The notes beneath the pieces were generated by a model, which worked only from the letters and a program-made list of their open reading frames with translations, did no database searches and was not told the origin of the DNA. A program made the translations under genes and the position numbers. Below, piece after piece: positions 1 through 10,212 of a DNA stretch of 64,000 nt. The first letter of the stretch is position 1. Every line of letters starts with the position of its first letter. The DNA comes from Dactylorhiza incarnata (lineage: Eukaryota; Streptophyta; Magnoliopsida; Asparagales; Orchidaceae), in assembly GCA_033032865.1 (NCBI GenBank), contig JAWHQI010000005.1, positions 9,324,001-9,388,000 on the forward strand, given 5' to 3'.

Positions 1-57
1 CTATGCCAGGAAACAATTGTTTCCCCTCTCACCGCCCTGGTGACCTCCACCTCATCC
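1..57 (-). pseudogene. Copia-C gag C-terminal fragment
   Basis: Read on the minus strand, these bases encode a short stretch matching the Copia-D peptide around NCFLAEM, just after the glycine-rich tail that follows the zinc knuckle. A stop (TAG) follows CFLA at the window edge. The piece is cut off from the rest of gag by SIR1. Bases 53-57 (CATCC) are one copy of the SIR1 target-site duplication. Confidence 0.65.
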
Positions 58-1088
58 TGTTGGATCGGTAGGCGCCCTTAGAGGGGGGGGGGGGGGGTGA
101 ATAAGGGTTTTAAAGATTTTAATACTATTTTGATTATTTTAGAAAAAGCTTTAAATATGATAATAAAGAAGATCAAGACTAATCAAGTAAAGTAAGAATA
201 GAGACATGATTTTATTAACTTGAGAGACATGATTACAAAAACTTGATCTCTTATGAAAGCTAGAAATCAAAGCTAAATAGAAAAGAAACCTTTTGGTTTT
301 CTATCCCGACTCGCTACCCCACGAACCGGTGGCCCTAGCCTTATCCACCCCGGATTCGGCCTCAAGCCGCTCTAGCCAATCCCTCCCCGGATGTGGCCTC
401 GAGCCCCCCTAGACCTAGCCTAGATCTAGTCGCCAACACGAGGCGATTTTCCCCCTAAGTCCTACACAGACCTAGTCGCCAACACGAGGCGATTTCACTA
501 ATCATTTACAAAGTGGAATATGAAATAATAATAAAGAAATAAGAACTCCCTCAAGATGGACTTCTGAAGTTGGAGACGAAGATCCGCCGTTGAATAAGCG
601 TTGTAGAAGCGGACTTTGATTTGATCCGGCGTGACGAGATTCTCCTTCAGAAGTTTTGCAGAGCTTCGCTAGCACATCAACTTTCGGCCAAGATAGCCTC
701 TGGAATTCTGGCACTCAATATATCTATCTGATGTGTGTCTGAAATGAGAGGACTTGGGTCCTTTTTATAGACTAGCGCTAGCGCCTGCGCTAGCCACTAA
801 CGCCGGCGCTATCCCATATTAGGAGACTTTTTGCGCGGCAGAATCTTCAATCCGAGGCAACAATTCCAGCATGCCTTCTGTGCATCGAGCTAGCGCCGAC
901 GCTATCCACTATCGCCTGTGCTAGTGATCAGTTTGGAGTTGATGGCTCAATTTCGGGGGCAACCACCATATGTAAACCTTGAGTCATTTTGACCTGTTAT
1001 CCTGCACACTTAGATCACACAAGATTAAATACACACATAGGATTTGTTATTCTCAAATCTAGGAGATGCGGAAGACCGTGTTCCAACA
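58..1088 (-). repeat. SIR1 3' LTR
   Basis: 1031-bp LTR, starting TGTTGGATCGG and ending TCCAACA on the plus strand. It contains a G15 run at 83-97, a minus-strand TATA box (CTATAAAAAGG, about 760-770) and a cluster of CG-rich palindromes at 774-930, such as GCGCTAGCGC at 775-784. Open frames inside are not genes. Confidence 0.93.
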
Positions 1089-1345
1089 AACTCCCCCTTT
1101 TGATAATAACAAATCCATTAATGATAAATCAGAGCATTAATCTAAATAAGCATGAAGAAACATATTTGTGTGTGTGTGAAAAGGATGACTTAGGATAAGC
1201 ATTTTAGTATTGCTCCCCCTAAATACATGCTCCCCCTAAGTGAATGCTCTCCTAATATGTTCTTAACTGAATTAAGCATGTTAGATATGTTATCATGGTT
1301 AGTTCTCCCCCTTTCGCATTTTATCATGTTAGTTCTCCCCCTTTG
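1089..1345 (-). promoter_or_regulatory. SIR1 polypurine tract and additional PPT-like copies
   Basis: The polypurine tract that primes plus-strand DNA synthesis abuts the 3' LTR at 1091-1101 (AAAAGGGGGAG on the minus strand). Four more copies of the core AGGGGGAG follow near 1212, 1230, 1304 and 1334. Multiple PPT copies beside the 3' LTR are a described Sirevirus signature. Confidence 0.8.
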
Positions 1346-4300
1346 TTATTAGCAAAAGTGGGTAGGGAAACAAAGCACCAAAGAATTTGTAAATAGAAGA
1401 GAGGGCATGATCGAGCTTTTTAAGTAAATGATAATAAGGTTTAGAATTGTTTTTTAGATCAGAGTTATAAGCATTACAAAATTTTTCATAGAAGGAAATC
1501 AGAGTTTTTAGCAAAAAAAAAAGTAATGATTTTCCTTTTATATAAAAGTTTTAAGCATAAAAATAAGGATTTCCAAATAACCCATCTACCCAGACAATAC
1601 GTCTACACCCTAGCCCCGTACTAAGTGACGGATGGGCATGAGGAGCTGCAAACATGCCGTAGGTTGGGGTGTTAGTCCCATATGCAAACACTAGACAAAA
1701 CTTAACCTAGCACTCTTTCCCCCCAGTGCCTCGCAAGGCCCCACTGGAACCCTCCCCGGTTAAGAACAAGACATGACAAGAGATAAGGTTATCTAATGTC
1801 TACAACCCTACGCCCCCGCTATGGTGAGAAATGAAGTCAAGGATAGCAATTATTGGAAACAATAAGCATTTAAATCATATGGATTTTTATAGCATATGGG
1901 TTTATATTTGTCTTTATGAGAACACTCCCATAGCTATTTTGAAAATTGTAAATGAATCAGAGATTGAGTATTGTGGAAGATTTCGAAAAAGACACATCAT
2001 AATAAGAGTTCAAAAAGTAGATGTGTTTTTGAGTTTCAAGCTTTTTAAAGATAAGAGTTAAAGCATTTTTGGAAGAAAGAAACAACATCCTTTTAGCAAT
2101 TAGAAACACAGAAGTAAAGTTTGATTTGAAATTCAATAATAAGAGGATGTTTTATAAGCAATATTTCACTTGTTGGAGGAGTGTTTAGCATAAAAGTTTA
2201 TATAGAGATAAATCAGAGTTTTTAGCATAAAAATGATATGCGTGTTAGAATAGCTAATATAAATTTTACCAAGCAAGTCTACTACTTGTTTTTAAGAAAA
2301 ATTGAGATTTTAGACTTGATATAAGCATTAAAGCACAAGGTAAAAATTTATATGGTGATGATGCGGAAGACTTGTAGAAATACATGAAACATCTTATTTT
2401 GATCAAGGATAATCCATAAAAAGATATATGAGTTAATTTCAAAAAGAAGATGTTTATGTAAATCATGTTTCAATGAAAATCTTTTATGGTTGACAAACAT
2501 AACCAAGCATGAAATAATACTATCACAAAGAGATTACTACAATGTTATTTCAATTCACAATTTCAAGTCATACCAAACATTGTAGAAAGCATGCTAGGTT
2601 ATCTAGTGCATTTCATAAGTTAAGAGTAGTATAGAGTTTGCATTAGGATCCAATACTCATGAGAAGAAGTGTTATGGAAGATAATGATGTGCACATAAGT
2701 GTATTTTTGAGTAGAGTAAACACATGTTTTAATCAAAAATATAAGTAATATGTAAAGTGAAAGCACAATGAAACACAAATAATTTTACTTCCACTCACTT
2801 CAATGCACAAAAAATGTACAACTACCAAGGTGCTTTGCACACACAAAGCTCATTAAGACTTATCAGGGTGCAAAGTAGTGCTTGGGGGATCACATAATTT
2901 TATTCTTGTTTTTTTTATTGTGATTCGGTGTACTTAAGAATAAGTGGTTTTTATTTTGAAAGAAAGTAATGGTTTGCACAAGATACTTTACTATTCTTTC
3001 CAAGGTGCTCAACCTCACAACGCTTATTAAGACTTATCAGGAGGTTCAAGTAGTGCTTGGTGGAGATAACTTTGTTAAATTATTTTATGATTTTTTGTTT
3101 TGTGCAAAGTTCTCCGAATACACTTGTTTTGCAAACAAATATAATTTATAAGAAAGATTACCACTTTTCTTAATTTGTAAAAGTGCAAATAAAGGAGTGT
3201 AGATAAGATACTTGTGCAATTTTAATTCATTGTACTAATACAGAACATACACAAGCATTCTTAGATTTAAACACAAATGTAGACAATGCCAAAAATAAGT
3301 GAGTGAATAAAGATCATTATCAAACATAAAACATTTACTCATACTTAGAGGCATGCTACGCATAGTTCTACACAACTTTTACAATATAATTGATGCACAC
3401 ATTAATAAATGTATCAAAGCATGATGAAAGCAATGTTCAAAGTAGTTTGAAAAGATAAATTGCAACATCATAGAAGTTCTAAATGATGGGTTAAATCATG
3501 CTTGATTTTCACTACAGTCCATACAGTATTTTTGATATTTCTGAGAAATAATTTTGAATTAAAGTTTGAACTCATAAGATTGATCTTGGACTTCCCGAGG
3601 ACTACCTTGTGAGAGGTTCGCCCGGTACTAGGTGATATGATGGGATGATAGCCCAAATCACCCTTTCGCAAGATACATAGAAAAGTTAAGTTCAGAAGAA
3701 TAATTTTGATACTTGTTTTTGTTTTGTTTTATATTTTTGTAGTTGATTTTTACAAATAAAAGCATATTTTTGTAATTTTTGCTTTTGTAATTTTTATATT
3801 TGATTTTTGCATAAATATGAACTTTAAATAAAGGAAACAACACAAGCGAAACAACAAAACATATTTTTTGTAATTTGGTTTTTATAGTTTTGTATTTGAT
3901 TTTTCAAAAAATAAAGAAACACCGAAGTGCAAAACTAAGTAGAAAATATAGATCAAAATATTTTTAGGAATTTTTAGAAATTTTAAAAACACAGAAATTT
4001 GAAACTCGACGCTATCGCCGGCGCTAGCGCTAGCGCGGGAAACAGTAAGTGATTTTTTAGGGTTTTGAAAATTTTGATTCTTGGATTTGATTAGGTGTCC
4101 CATTAGTAGTTTCATGCTGAATTTGCAGAATTTTTGGAAATGTTTTTGATGGTTAAAAATGAAGAAAATTGCATTTGTAAGCATGTTTTAACATGAAAGA
4201 TCTAGGACACCTATCTCAAGTCTTGACAAACGAGATCTTGCATGAGCCATAAGATAGATTATCATAATGTATGTGAATTCAAATTTTTCTAGTCACATAG

Positions 4301-5133
4301 TTATTTTATCGTTCAATTTTATTTTACTTCGTAATTAATTCATTATGGTAATATGAGATAACTAGCATGAATAATATCTATTTGTTGATAATGCTAGAAT
4401 AATGAGTTTGATTGTAATTATTATACCACAAGATTAATTGAGATAATGCTGCATGTATTCAAGAAAGTGATTTCATTTGATTTCATTTGATTTAATTGAG
4501 ATAATGATTTAATATTTTGACATAGAATGAATGATTTCATTTGATTAATATAAAGTTGATTCTATGGTTTATAAACAAATGAGATACATGCAAGTCATAC
4601 TACATTAATTCATTCATGTAATTATTATGGTCACCAATGAAATGTTAGAACTGAGTGGATCTTTTGAATTTAGAGATCTTTTGATTTTACATAATTATGA
4701 TTTTAGAGAGTTTTAGCAAAAGATATCAATAGATCATGGTGGTGCGTATGACATCAATATTTATGACAATTAATCTTTCAATATGTCTTATGTGTTTTTC
4801 TTTTTAATTTAGATAAGTATCTCATAGCAAATTCAGAATTTTATCCACTTGTTGGTGAAGGCTAAAAATCTAATACCCGAATTTAATTTAAAATATCTTA
4901 TAACAAATTTAGAGTTTGATTCAAATGGATAATATAAGATATTTTAGAAGCAATGAATATAAGAATAAAAGATAGGTCATCAAAATAAAAATATGATTTT
5001 GAATTTGATCAATTTGATTTTATAAACATATTAAGCTTTTAAGAGATAAGATCATATTTTCAATATTGTATAGGATGACCATGACATGATAGTTCAAAAA
5101 CAAAAGAAAATAAACAAAAAGGTTTAAGCATAT
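1346..5133. other. SIR1 long non-coding interior
   Basis: AT-rich DNA with no credible ORF, occupying the place where pol would be. It holds a conserved, more GC-rich island (see 1600-1790). Blocks near 2490-2720 and 2960-3080 match SIR3 near 50760-50960 and 51110-51210. The gcgctagcgc motif of the LTR recurs at about 4020-4037. Confidence 0.7.
1600..1790. other. Conserved GC-richer island shared by SIR1 and SIR3
   Basis: About 190 bases, including CACCCTAGCCCCGTACTAAG, are almost identical to 52147-52340 in SIR3, although surrounding non-coding DNA has largely diverged. No open frame or cloverleaf explains it. It contains short C-runs (ccccccag) and paired GGTTGGGGTGTTAG/CTAGCCCC-type segments that could fold. 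Function unknown. Confidence 0.6.
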
Positions 5134-5182
5134 CATGAAGTAGAGAAATGATATTTCATTTTTAATTGATTTCTACTTCATG
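5134..5182 (-). other. Conserved hairpin just downstream of SIR1 gag stop
   Basis: CATGAAGTAGA (5134-5144) pairs with TCTACTTCATG (5172-5182), 11 of 11 bases, with an inner GAAAT/ATTTC pairing. It lies 15 bases past the gag stop codon. SIR3 has the same arms at the same distance from its gag stop. It could be a 3' processing, packaging or translation signal; that is inference. Confidence 0.6.
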
Positions 5183-5196
5183 CAAATGATGGGATA

Positions 5197-6675
5197 CTAA
5201 TGAGTAAGAGATTTAGGTATCCAAAGAGGACCGGGAGTAGCAGTTCCTTTGGGTACCCAAATATAGCGAGATGACTTTTGGGGAGACGAGTACGAATGGA
5301 CCCTTTCAAGTGGAGTTGATGTTTCATCTTTAATTTTGGGTATCCACTCATACTTAGGTTTAATATTATAATTTTGCATTAAATTTCCATATATATTAAA
5401 TTTAGGCTTAAAATAATGATGACTATTGAAATCATTTTTCATAGGAAACTTTTGCAAATTTGATTTTAATTTTGAAGAAACATAGTTTTGTAAATAATGG
5501 TGATTTTGATTTACAAATTCTTTATGTTTTTTATTCCCATTATTAGACTTAGTTATGATATTCATATTCATGTTCAACTTGCTTTTGGATATTTCTTGAT
5601 ATTGAGAATTTGTATTTACAATTTTCATAAGCAAGTTGATTTTTGATTTTAATTCATCATTTTTAATTTTAAAATTATGTCTAGCTTTATTATAAGCGAT
5701 TGTGCTATTTTTAAGAATGGAAACAATTGAATCAATATAATCTTGATAGTTGTTTCTATATTCATCAAATGTTTCATCCATCTCTTTAATTTCAATTTTA
5801 TATTCTTTACACTTAGCACAATCATTTATCAAAGATGAATTTTCTAAACATAATTTTTCATTTTGTTCTTTTACTAAAATAAAATCCTTTTCAAGTTTCT
5901 TGTGTTTTTCTTTTAATTCATTATATTCTACACAAGTTGTGATGTTTTCTACTAAGGAGCAATGCGTAGAACTAGATAAATTTGATTCTTCATTAATTTT
6001 TGCCTTTAAATTTTTATTTTCTAAGCACAAATGTTTATTAGCATTTTTTAATTTCTTAATTTTGCGTTCAGTATTTTGTAACAATTGTAATGAAGAGATA
6101 GAAGTACAAAAGATAGAATTTGATTTCCTTACATTGCTTTTGGATGAGGGAGGATTTGAACATATTGTTCCTTTGTCTTCTTCTTGGCATTCCTCTTTCA
6201 AAAGTAAGATTTCTTCTTCTTTTTCTCTTGGTGTATTGTTCTCCTTTTCTATTTCAATATTCTCCATGGCTTTGCTCCGAGAGAGATCTTCTTGAATGAT
6301 AATGGATGATTGTACGTTCTTTTCCTCCTGTGATTGTTCCACACCTGCGAAAGGAATATCATACATTTCTTCAAGAAAGCGCCATATTTTGTATGCACTA
6401 GAAAAGCAATATATCAATTTGAAAATTTCATTAGATAGACCGCAAAACAAATAGTGTTTAGCTTTTGCATTTAATTGAAGTTCTTTTTTATTTGATTCAT
6501 TTGCGGGTCTTATAATTGCTAAGTTCCATACTTCGATGTCTAAAGTTTTAATAAATTTTTCCATTAATAGTTTCCACCCTTTATAATTTTTCCCTTCGAA
6601 TAAAGGTGGTGCAAGTGATTTTTCCTCTTCACAAAAATCTCCCCCACTAGTAGAAGCGAGATCATGAGACGCCAT
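5197..6675 (-). CDS. gag: SIR1 gag-like capsid protein
   Basis: A 492-residue open frame beginning MASHDLAS about 35 bases after the PBS, the expected place for gag. The N-terminal part (about residues 22-110) has the Copia gag pattern PPLFEGKNYKGWKLLMEKFI and a downstream IFKLIYCFSSAYKIWRFLEEMY block, as in UBN2-type gag domains. The middle (about 200-330) is lysine- and glutamate-rich and probably coiled coil. The C-terminus carries three W[IV]PK motifs (YEWIPK, YIWVPKG, LWIPKS), as at the end of Sirevirus gag. I see no CX2CX4HX4C zinc knuckle. The protein should form virus-like particles that package element RNA. No stop or frameshift is present, so it may still be made. SIR3 gag is the closest relative in the window. 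Confidence 0.85.
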   Translation of the reverse strand: MASHDLASTSGGDFCEEEKSLAPPLFEGKNYKGWKLLMEKFIKTLDIEVWNLAIIRPANESNKKELQLNAKAKHYLFCGLSNEIFKLIYCFSSAYKIWRFLEEMYDIPFAGVEQSQEEKNVQSSIIIQEDLSRSKAMENIEIEKENNTPREKEEEILLLKEECQEEDKGTICSNPPSSKSNVRKSNSIFCTSISSLQLLQNTERKIKKLKNANKHLCLENKNLKAKINEESNLSSSTHCSLVENITTCVEYNELKEKHKKLEKDFILVKEQNEKLCLENSSLINDCAKCKEYKIEIKEMDETFDEYRNNYQDYIDSIVSILKNSTIAYNKARHNFKIKNDELKSKINLLMKIVNTNSQYQEISKSKLNMNMNIITKSNNGNKKHKEFVNQNHHYLQNYVSSKLKSNLQKFPMKNDFNSHHYFKPKFNIYGNLMQNYNIKPKYEWIPKIKDETSTPLERVHSYSSPQKSSRYIWVPKGTATPGPLWIPKSLTH

Positions 6676-6709
6676 TATTCCCGGTTGTTAAGCCGATTGG
6701 AATAAAACC

Positions 6710-6721
6710 GCTCTGATACCA
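6710..6721 (-). promoter_or_regulatory. SIR1 primer binding site (tRNA-iMet)
   Basis: Minus strand reads TGGTATCAGAGC, complementary to the 3' end of plant initiator-Met tRNA, two bases inside the 5' LTR. It sets the element orientation. Confidence 0.92.
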
Positions 6722-6723
6722 CT

Positions 6724-7755
6724 TGTTGGATCGGTAGGCGCCCTTAGAGGGGGGGGGGGGGGGGTGAATAAGGGTTTTAAAGATTTTAAAACTATTTTGA
6801 TTATTTTAGAAAAAGCTTTAAATATGATAATAAATAAGATCAAGACTAATCAAGTAAAGTAAGAATAGAGACATGATTTTATTAATTTGAGAGACATGAT
6901 TACAAAAACTTGATCTCTTATGAAAGCTAGAAATCAAAGCTAAATAGAAAAGAAACCTTTTGGTTTTCTATCCCGACTCGCTACCCCACGAACCGGTGGC
7001 CCTAGCCTTATCCACCCCGGATTCGGCCTCAAGCCGCTCTAGCCAATCCCTCCCCGGATGTGGCCTCGAGCCCCCCTAGACCTAGCCTAGATCTAGTCGC
7101 CAACACGAGGCGATTTTCCCCCTAAGTCCTACACAGACCTAGTCGCCAACACGAGGCGATTTCACTAATCGTTTACAAAGTGGAATATGAAATAATAATA
7201 AAGAAATAAGAACTCCCTCAAGATGGACTTCTGAAGTTGGAGATGAAGATCCGCCGTTGAATAAGCGTTGTAGAAGCGGACTTCGATTTGATCCGGCGTG
7301 ACGAGATTCTCCTTCAGAAGTTTTGCAGAGCTTCGCTAGCACATCAACTTTCGGCCAAGATAGCCTCTGGAATTCTGGCACTCAATATATCTATCTGATG
7401 TGTGTCTGAAACGAGAGGACTTGGGTCCTTTTTATAGACTAGCGCTAGCGCCTGCGCTAGCCACTAACGCCGGCGCTATCCCATATTAGGAGACTTTTTG
7501 CGCGGCAGAATCTTCAATCCGAGGCAACAATTCCAGCATGCCTTCTGTGCATCGAGCTAGCGCCGACGCTATCCACTATCGCCTGCGCTAGTGATCAGTT
7601 TGGAGTTGATGGCTCAATTTCGGGGGCAACCACCATATGTAAACCTTGAGTCATTTTGACCTGTTATCCTGCACACTTAGATCACACAAGATTAAATACA
7701 CACATAGGATTTGTTATTCTCAAACCTAGGAGATGCGGAAGACCGTGTTCCAACA
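6724..7755 (-). repeat. SIR1 5' LTR with promoter
   Basis: 1032-bp partner of 58-1088. On the minus strand the TATA box CTATAAAAAGG lies at 7437-7427. Upstream (7440-7600) sit palindromes GCGCTAGCGC and relatives (gcgccggcgtt, gcgccgacgct). A G16 run (C16 in the transcript) lies at 6749-6764, close to the PBS. Confidence 0.93.
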
Positions 7756-7990
7756 CATCCTCCACCTCTCTGGTGATCTCCCTCCTTGTTAACAACATGA
7801 CCGACCTTCAGATTGGACCGGCAGTCCTTTGCCATGTGCCCGTACTTCTTACAGGCTAAGAAAAGGGATCTCCCCATCTCATCGTGCGCAGGGAGGAACT
7901 TCCTCCCATCTCCCTGAGAGGACGTTGAAGGTCCATCTCCGGAGTTCTTCTTTTTCTTGTCCCAGGACCTCCTCTTTCCTGATAACAGGA
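7756..7990 (-). pseudogene. Copia-C gag, zinc-knuckle segment
   Basis: Minus-strand frame encodes GRSLFLACKKYGHMAKDC followed by a glycine-rich tail, collinear with Copia-D 44440-44656. This is the nucleocapsid part of gag, which binds element RNA. The usual first cysteine of CX2CX4HX4C is replaced by Phe, as it is by Tyr in Copia-D. The segment is stranded between SIR2 (right) and SIR1 (left). It includes one SIR1 TSD copy (7756-7760) and one SIR2 TSD copy (7986-7990). Confidence 0.8.
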
Positions 7991-8236
7991 TGTTGTTTAA
8001 AGGGTGTCTTCTTTATCACCTAGGGGGGGGGGGGGTGAATAGGTTTTTCAAATTATATTATCCCCTTTTAGGTATTCTTGATTTCTAGTTAGTAGATCTA
8101 AAAGTTGTAAAGCATAACACAGAAAACACACAACGATGTATAGAGGTTCCTCAAGACAGGGTGTCTTGAGTAGTCCTCTGTCCCTTTGCACCTACCCAGC
8201 AGTGAGCTAGGCTCGGCAAACTCTGCCAAATCTTCA

Positions 8237-8509
8237 GGCCCTCAAGCCTTACAACTCGGACCCGCAAGTCCCAACAGCCTAGGCCCGCAAGCCCCTACTG
8301 CCCCCGAGCCCGCAAGCTCGACACTCAGGCCCTCAAGCCCTATAACACAGACCCGCAAATCCCAACAGCCTAGGCCCGCAAGCCCCTACTGCCCCCGAGC
8401 CCGCAAGCTCGACACTCAGGCCCTCAAGCCCTACAACATGGACCCGCAAGTCCCAACAGCCTAGGATCGTAAGCCCCTACTTCCCCCGAGCCCGCAAGCT
8501 AGACAAATT
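8237..8509. repeat. 91-bp tandem repeat, about 3 copies, in SIR2 LTR leader
   Basis: The phrase ggccctcaagcc recurs at 8237, 8328 and 8419, a 91-bp period. Each unit carries ccgcaag phrases (acccgcaag, gcccgcaagcccctac). It lies downstream of the TATA box for minus-strand transcription, so it would be in the leader RNA. The partner LTR has the same array at 14923-15195. Confidence 0.85.
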
Positions 8510-9540
8510 GCACCCGTAAGTGCACTCCCCTGGCCCTCATGCCTCACAGCTCTCCAGCCCTCAAGCTAGACAGGTTGACCCACAAGCCTTATAAGAAATT
8601 ACAGTAATAAAAATGTTTCTTCTGCCGGATGAAGATTGACAACTTTAACCTGATGAGGATTGACTTCTTACGATTGAAGAAGATTTTCTGATTCAGATCT
8701 TTGTCAGCGCAGTTCTTCTTCAATCTCTACTCTTTGCCTGATGAAGATCGGCTTCTCTTTTCAGTCGATAAAGATGACTGATTCTTCTGAGAACTCTTGA
8801 ATCTTGTTCTCGTTCTTCTTCTCCGCTGAATATACTATTCTATTGAAGAGCGGCGGGATACTTTCTCGTACTTTTTCTCTTTCTCCTTCCAGTTGTTTTC
8901 TAGGGCATCACTGTTCCCTTTTATAGGACAGATGAGCCGCATAATGGTAACATGTGATGTCCTTTAATGTCAGACACCCATTCCATAAGAGCACGCGCTG
9001 ATTGGACAATCAGGCTGTGGCATTAAATGCTGACAGCGTGTCCGCAACATTTGAATTCTGTCTCGACGATATTTCCACCTTCAAGCTGATACCGACAGTA
9101 TCTCGACGATATGGACAATATCTCGATGATAAGACTTTGTCGATGCCTTGGGCTTTAGTAGACCTTCAAGTCTTCTTACTTCTTCCACTGATGGTGGTAT
9201 CTCGACGACACATAATATCCTGGCGATTCTGCATATACGATGATAAGCTTTCTCTGACCGTGTCGTTGAGATCTTCTTTCTTGCTGTCTGTCGTCGTAAT
9301 CATGTTGTTCTCTCGACGACATGAGTGATGTTATGTTGATGCTTCAACAGCTGCTGGTCTTCAGCTTGTCTTTCTTCAGTCGACATGTCTTCTTTACGAC
9401 GATGCCCAACAACATCAGTCATACTTAGCCTTCTCAGCGATAAGGCTTCTTCACGAAGATATCTATTCTTCTCAACGTCAAGGCCACTTTGATGAATTCG
9501 ATGATACTGTGTCTTCTCTGCGTTCGACAATCTTGCCGAG

Positions 9541-9812
9541 TCTCAGCGGTCGACGATCTTCCTCCTGAGTTCGATGATCTTGCTTCTGCGTTCGACAAAC
9601 ACGCCAAATCTCAGCGGTCGACGATCTTCCTCCTGAGTTCGACGATCTTGCTTCTGCGTTCGACGAACACGCCAAATCTCAGCGGTCGTCGATCTTCCTT
9701 TTGAGTTCGACGATCTTGCTTCTGCATTCGACGAACACGCCAAATCTCAACGGTCGTCTATCTTCCTTCTGAGTTCGATGATCTCCATTCTGCGTTTGAC
9801 GAACTCCCTTCT
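9541..9812. repeat. 68-bp tandem repeat, about 4 copies, upstream of SIR2 TATA box
   Basis: tctcagcggtcg or a variant starts at 9541, 9609, 9677 and 9745. Each unit holds two or three TCGACGA/TCGTCGA motifs. The partner LTR has copies at 16226, 16294, 16362 and 16430. The position, far upstream of the TATA box for minus-strand transcription, suits an enhancer array; that role is inferred. Confidence 0.85.
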
Positions 9813-9993
9813 GCGTTCGACGAATCTTGTTCTTATTGACTATATATATAGTACTTTCAGAAATAGTTAAAGTACTTGACATTTGTCGATCTCTGCAAGC
9901 ATGAGCTAGATGGAGCATTAAATACAGCTTGAACTTATCATTGAGCTAAACACTTCTTCAAATCAGGAACATTGCTGGGCACTGTTCCCAACA

Positions 9994-10006
9994 ATCTCCC
10001 CCTATT
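9994..10006 (-). promoter_or_regulatory. SIR2 polypurine tract
   Basis: AATAGGGGGAGAT on the minus strand directly abuts the 3' LTR, the position for plus-strand priming. Confidence 0.8.
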
Positions 10007-10212
10007 TGAAGAAGTCATAACTCACTCAATGATAAATGCCATTCACATAAAAAGGTTTAACATTTCAAGCATATAAGCATGTAGTGATGATATTTCAGAT
10101 AAACATGAGTGAACACAGAAATTTGGCGAATGTCACTTCATTTATAAGTAGTGCCAAATGTTTTCAAAAGTTTTGACATTTCTACATTTAGCCCCCTTAA
10201 AGTTTTAGCCAT
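10007..10212. other. SIR2 3' untranslated spacer
   Basis: AT-rich sequence between ORF2 and the PPT with no feature that I recognise. Confidence 0.6.

Larger units (their letters stand above)
58..7755 (-). mobile_element. SIR1: Sirevirus-like non-autonomous Copia element (gag only)
   Basis: Complete element with two LTRs (1031 and 1032 bp) that start TGTTGGA and end TCCAACA, flanked by the 5-bp duplication CATCC (53-57 and 7756-7760). The PBS for initiator-Met tRNA and the polypurine tract are both in place, and put the element on the minus strand. The interior (about 5.6 kb) has one intact gag-like ORF and about 4.1 kb of AT-rich DNA with no protease, integrase, RT or RNase H. The terminal sequence, the repeated polypurine tracts beside the 3' LTR and the palindromes in the LTR promoter are hallmarks described for Sireviruses. 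It must depend on enzymes from an autonomous relative. The LTRs are nearly identical, so insertion is recent. Confidence 0.9.
7991..9993 (-). repeat. SIR2 3' LTR
   Basis: 2003-bp LTR with a G13 run (8023-8035), 91-bp tandem repeats (8237-8509), a minus-strand TATA box (CTATAAAAGGG, about 8916-8926), many TCGACGA motifs (8940-9480) and 68-bp tandem repeats (9541-9812). Confidence 0.9.

Noticed and set aside
1600..1790. Possible rRNA or tRNA-derived SINE origin of the conserved island
   Set aside because: No A/B box pair, cloverleaf or rRNA signature could be seen; left as unknown.
5750..6295. Plus-strand ORF of 181 codons
   Set aside because: It is the antisense shadow of the intact SIR1 gag.
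6710..6721. Possible tRNA gene at the TGGTATCAGAGC sites
   Set aside because: Only the 3'-terminal complement is present, at each LTR edge; these are primer binding sites.
9541..9812. CRISPR-like regularly spaced repeats in the SIR2 LTR
   Set aside because: The repeats are direct tandem 68-bp units without unique spacers, in a plant LTR, with no cas genes.
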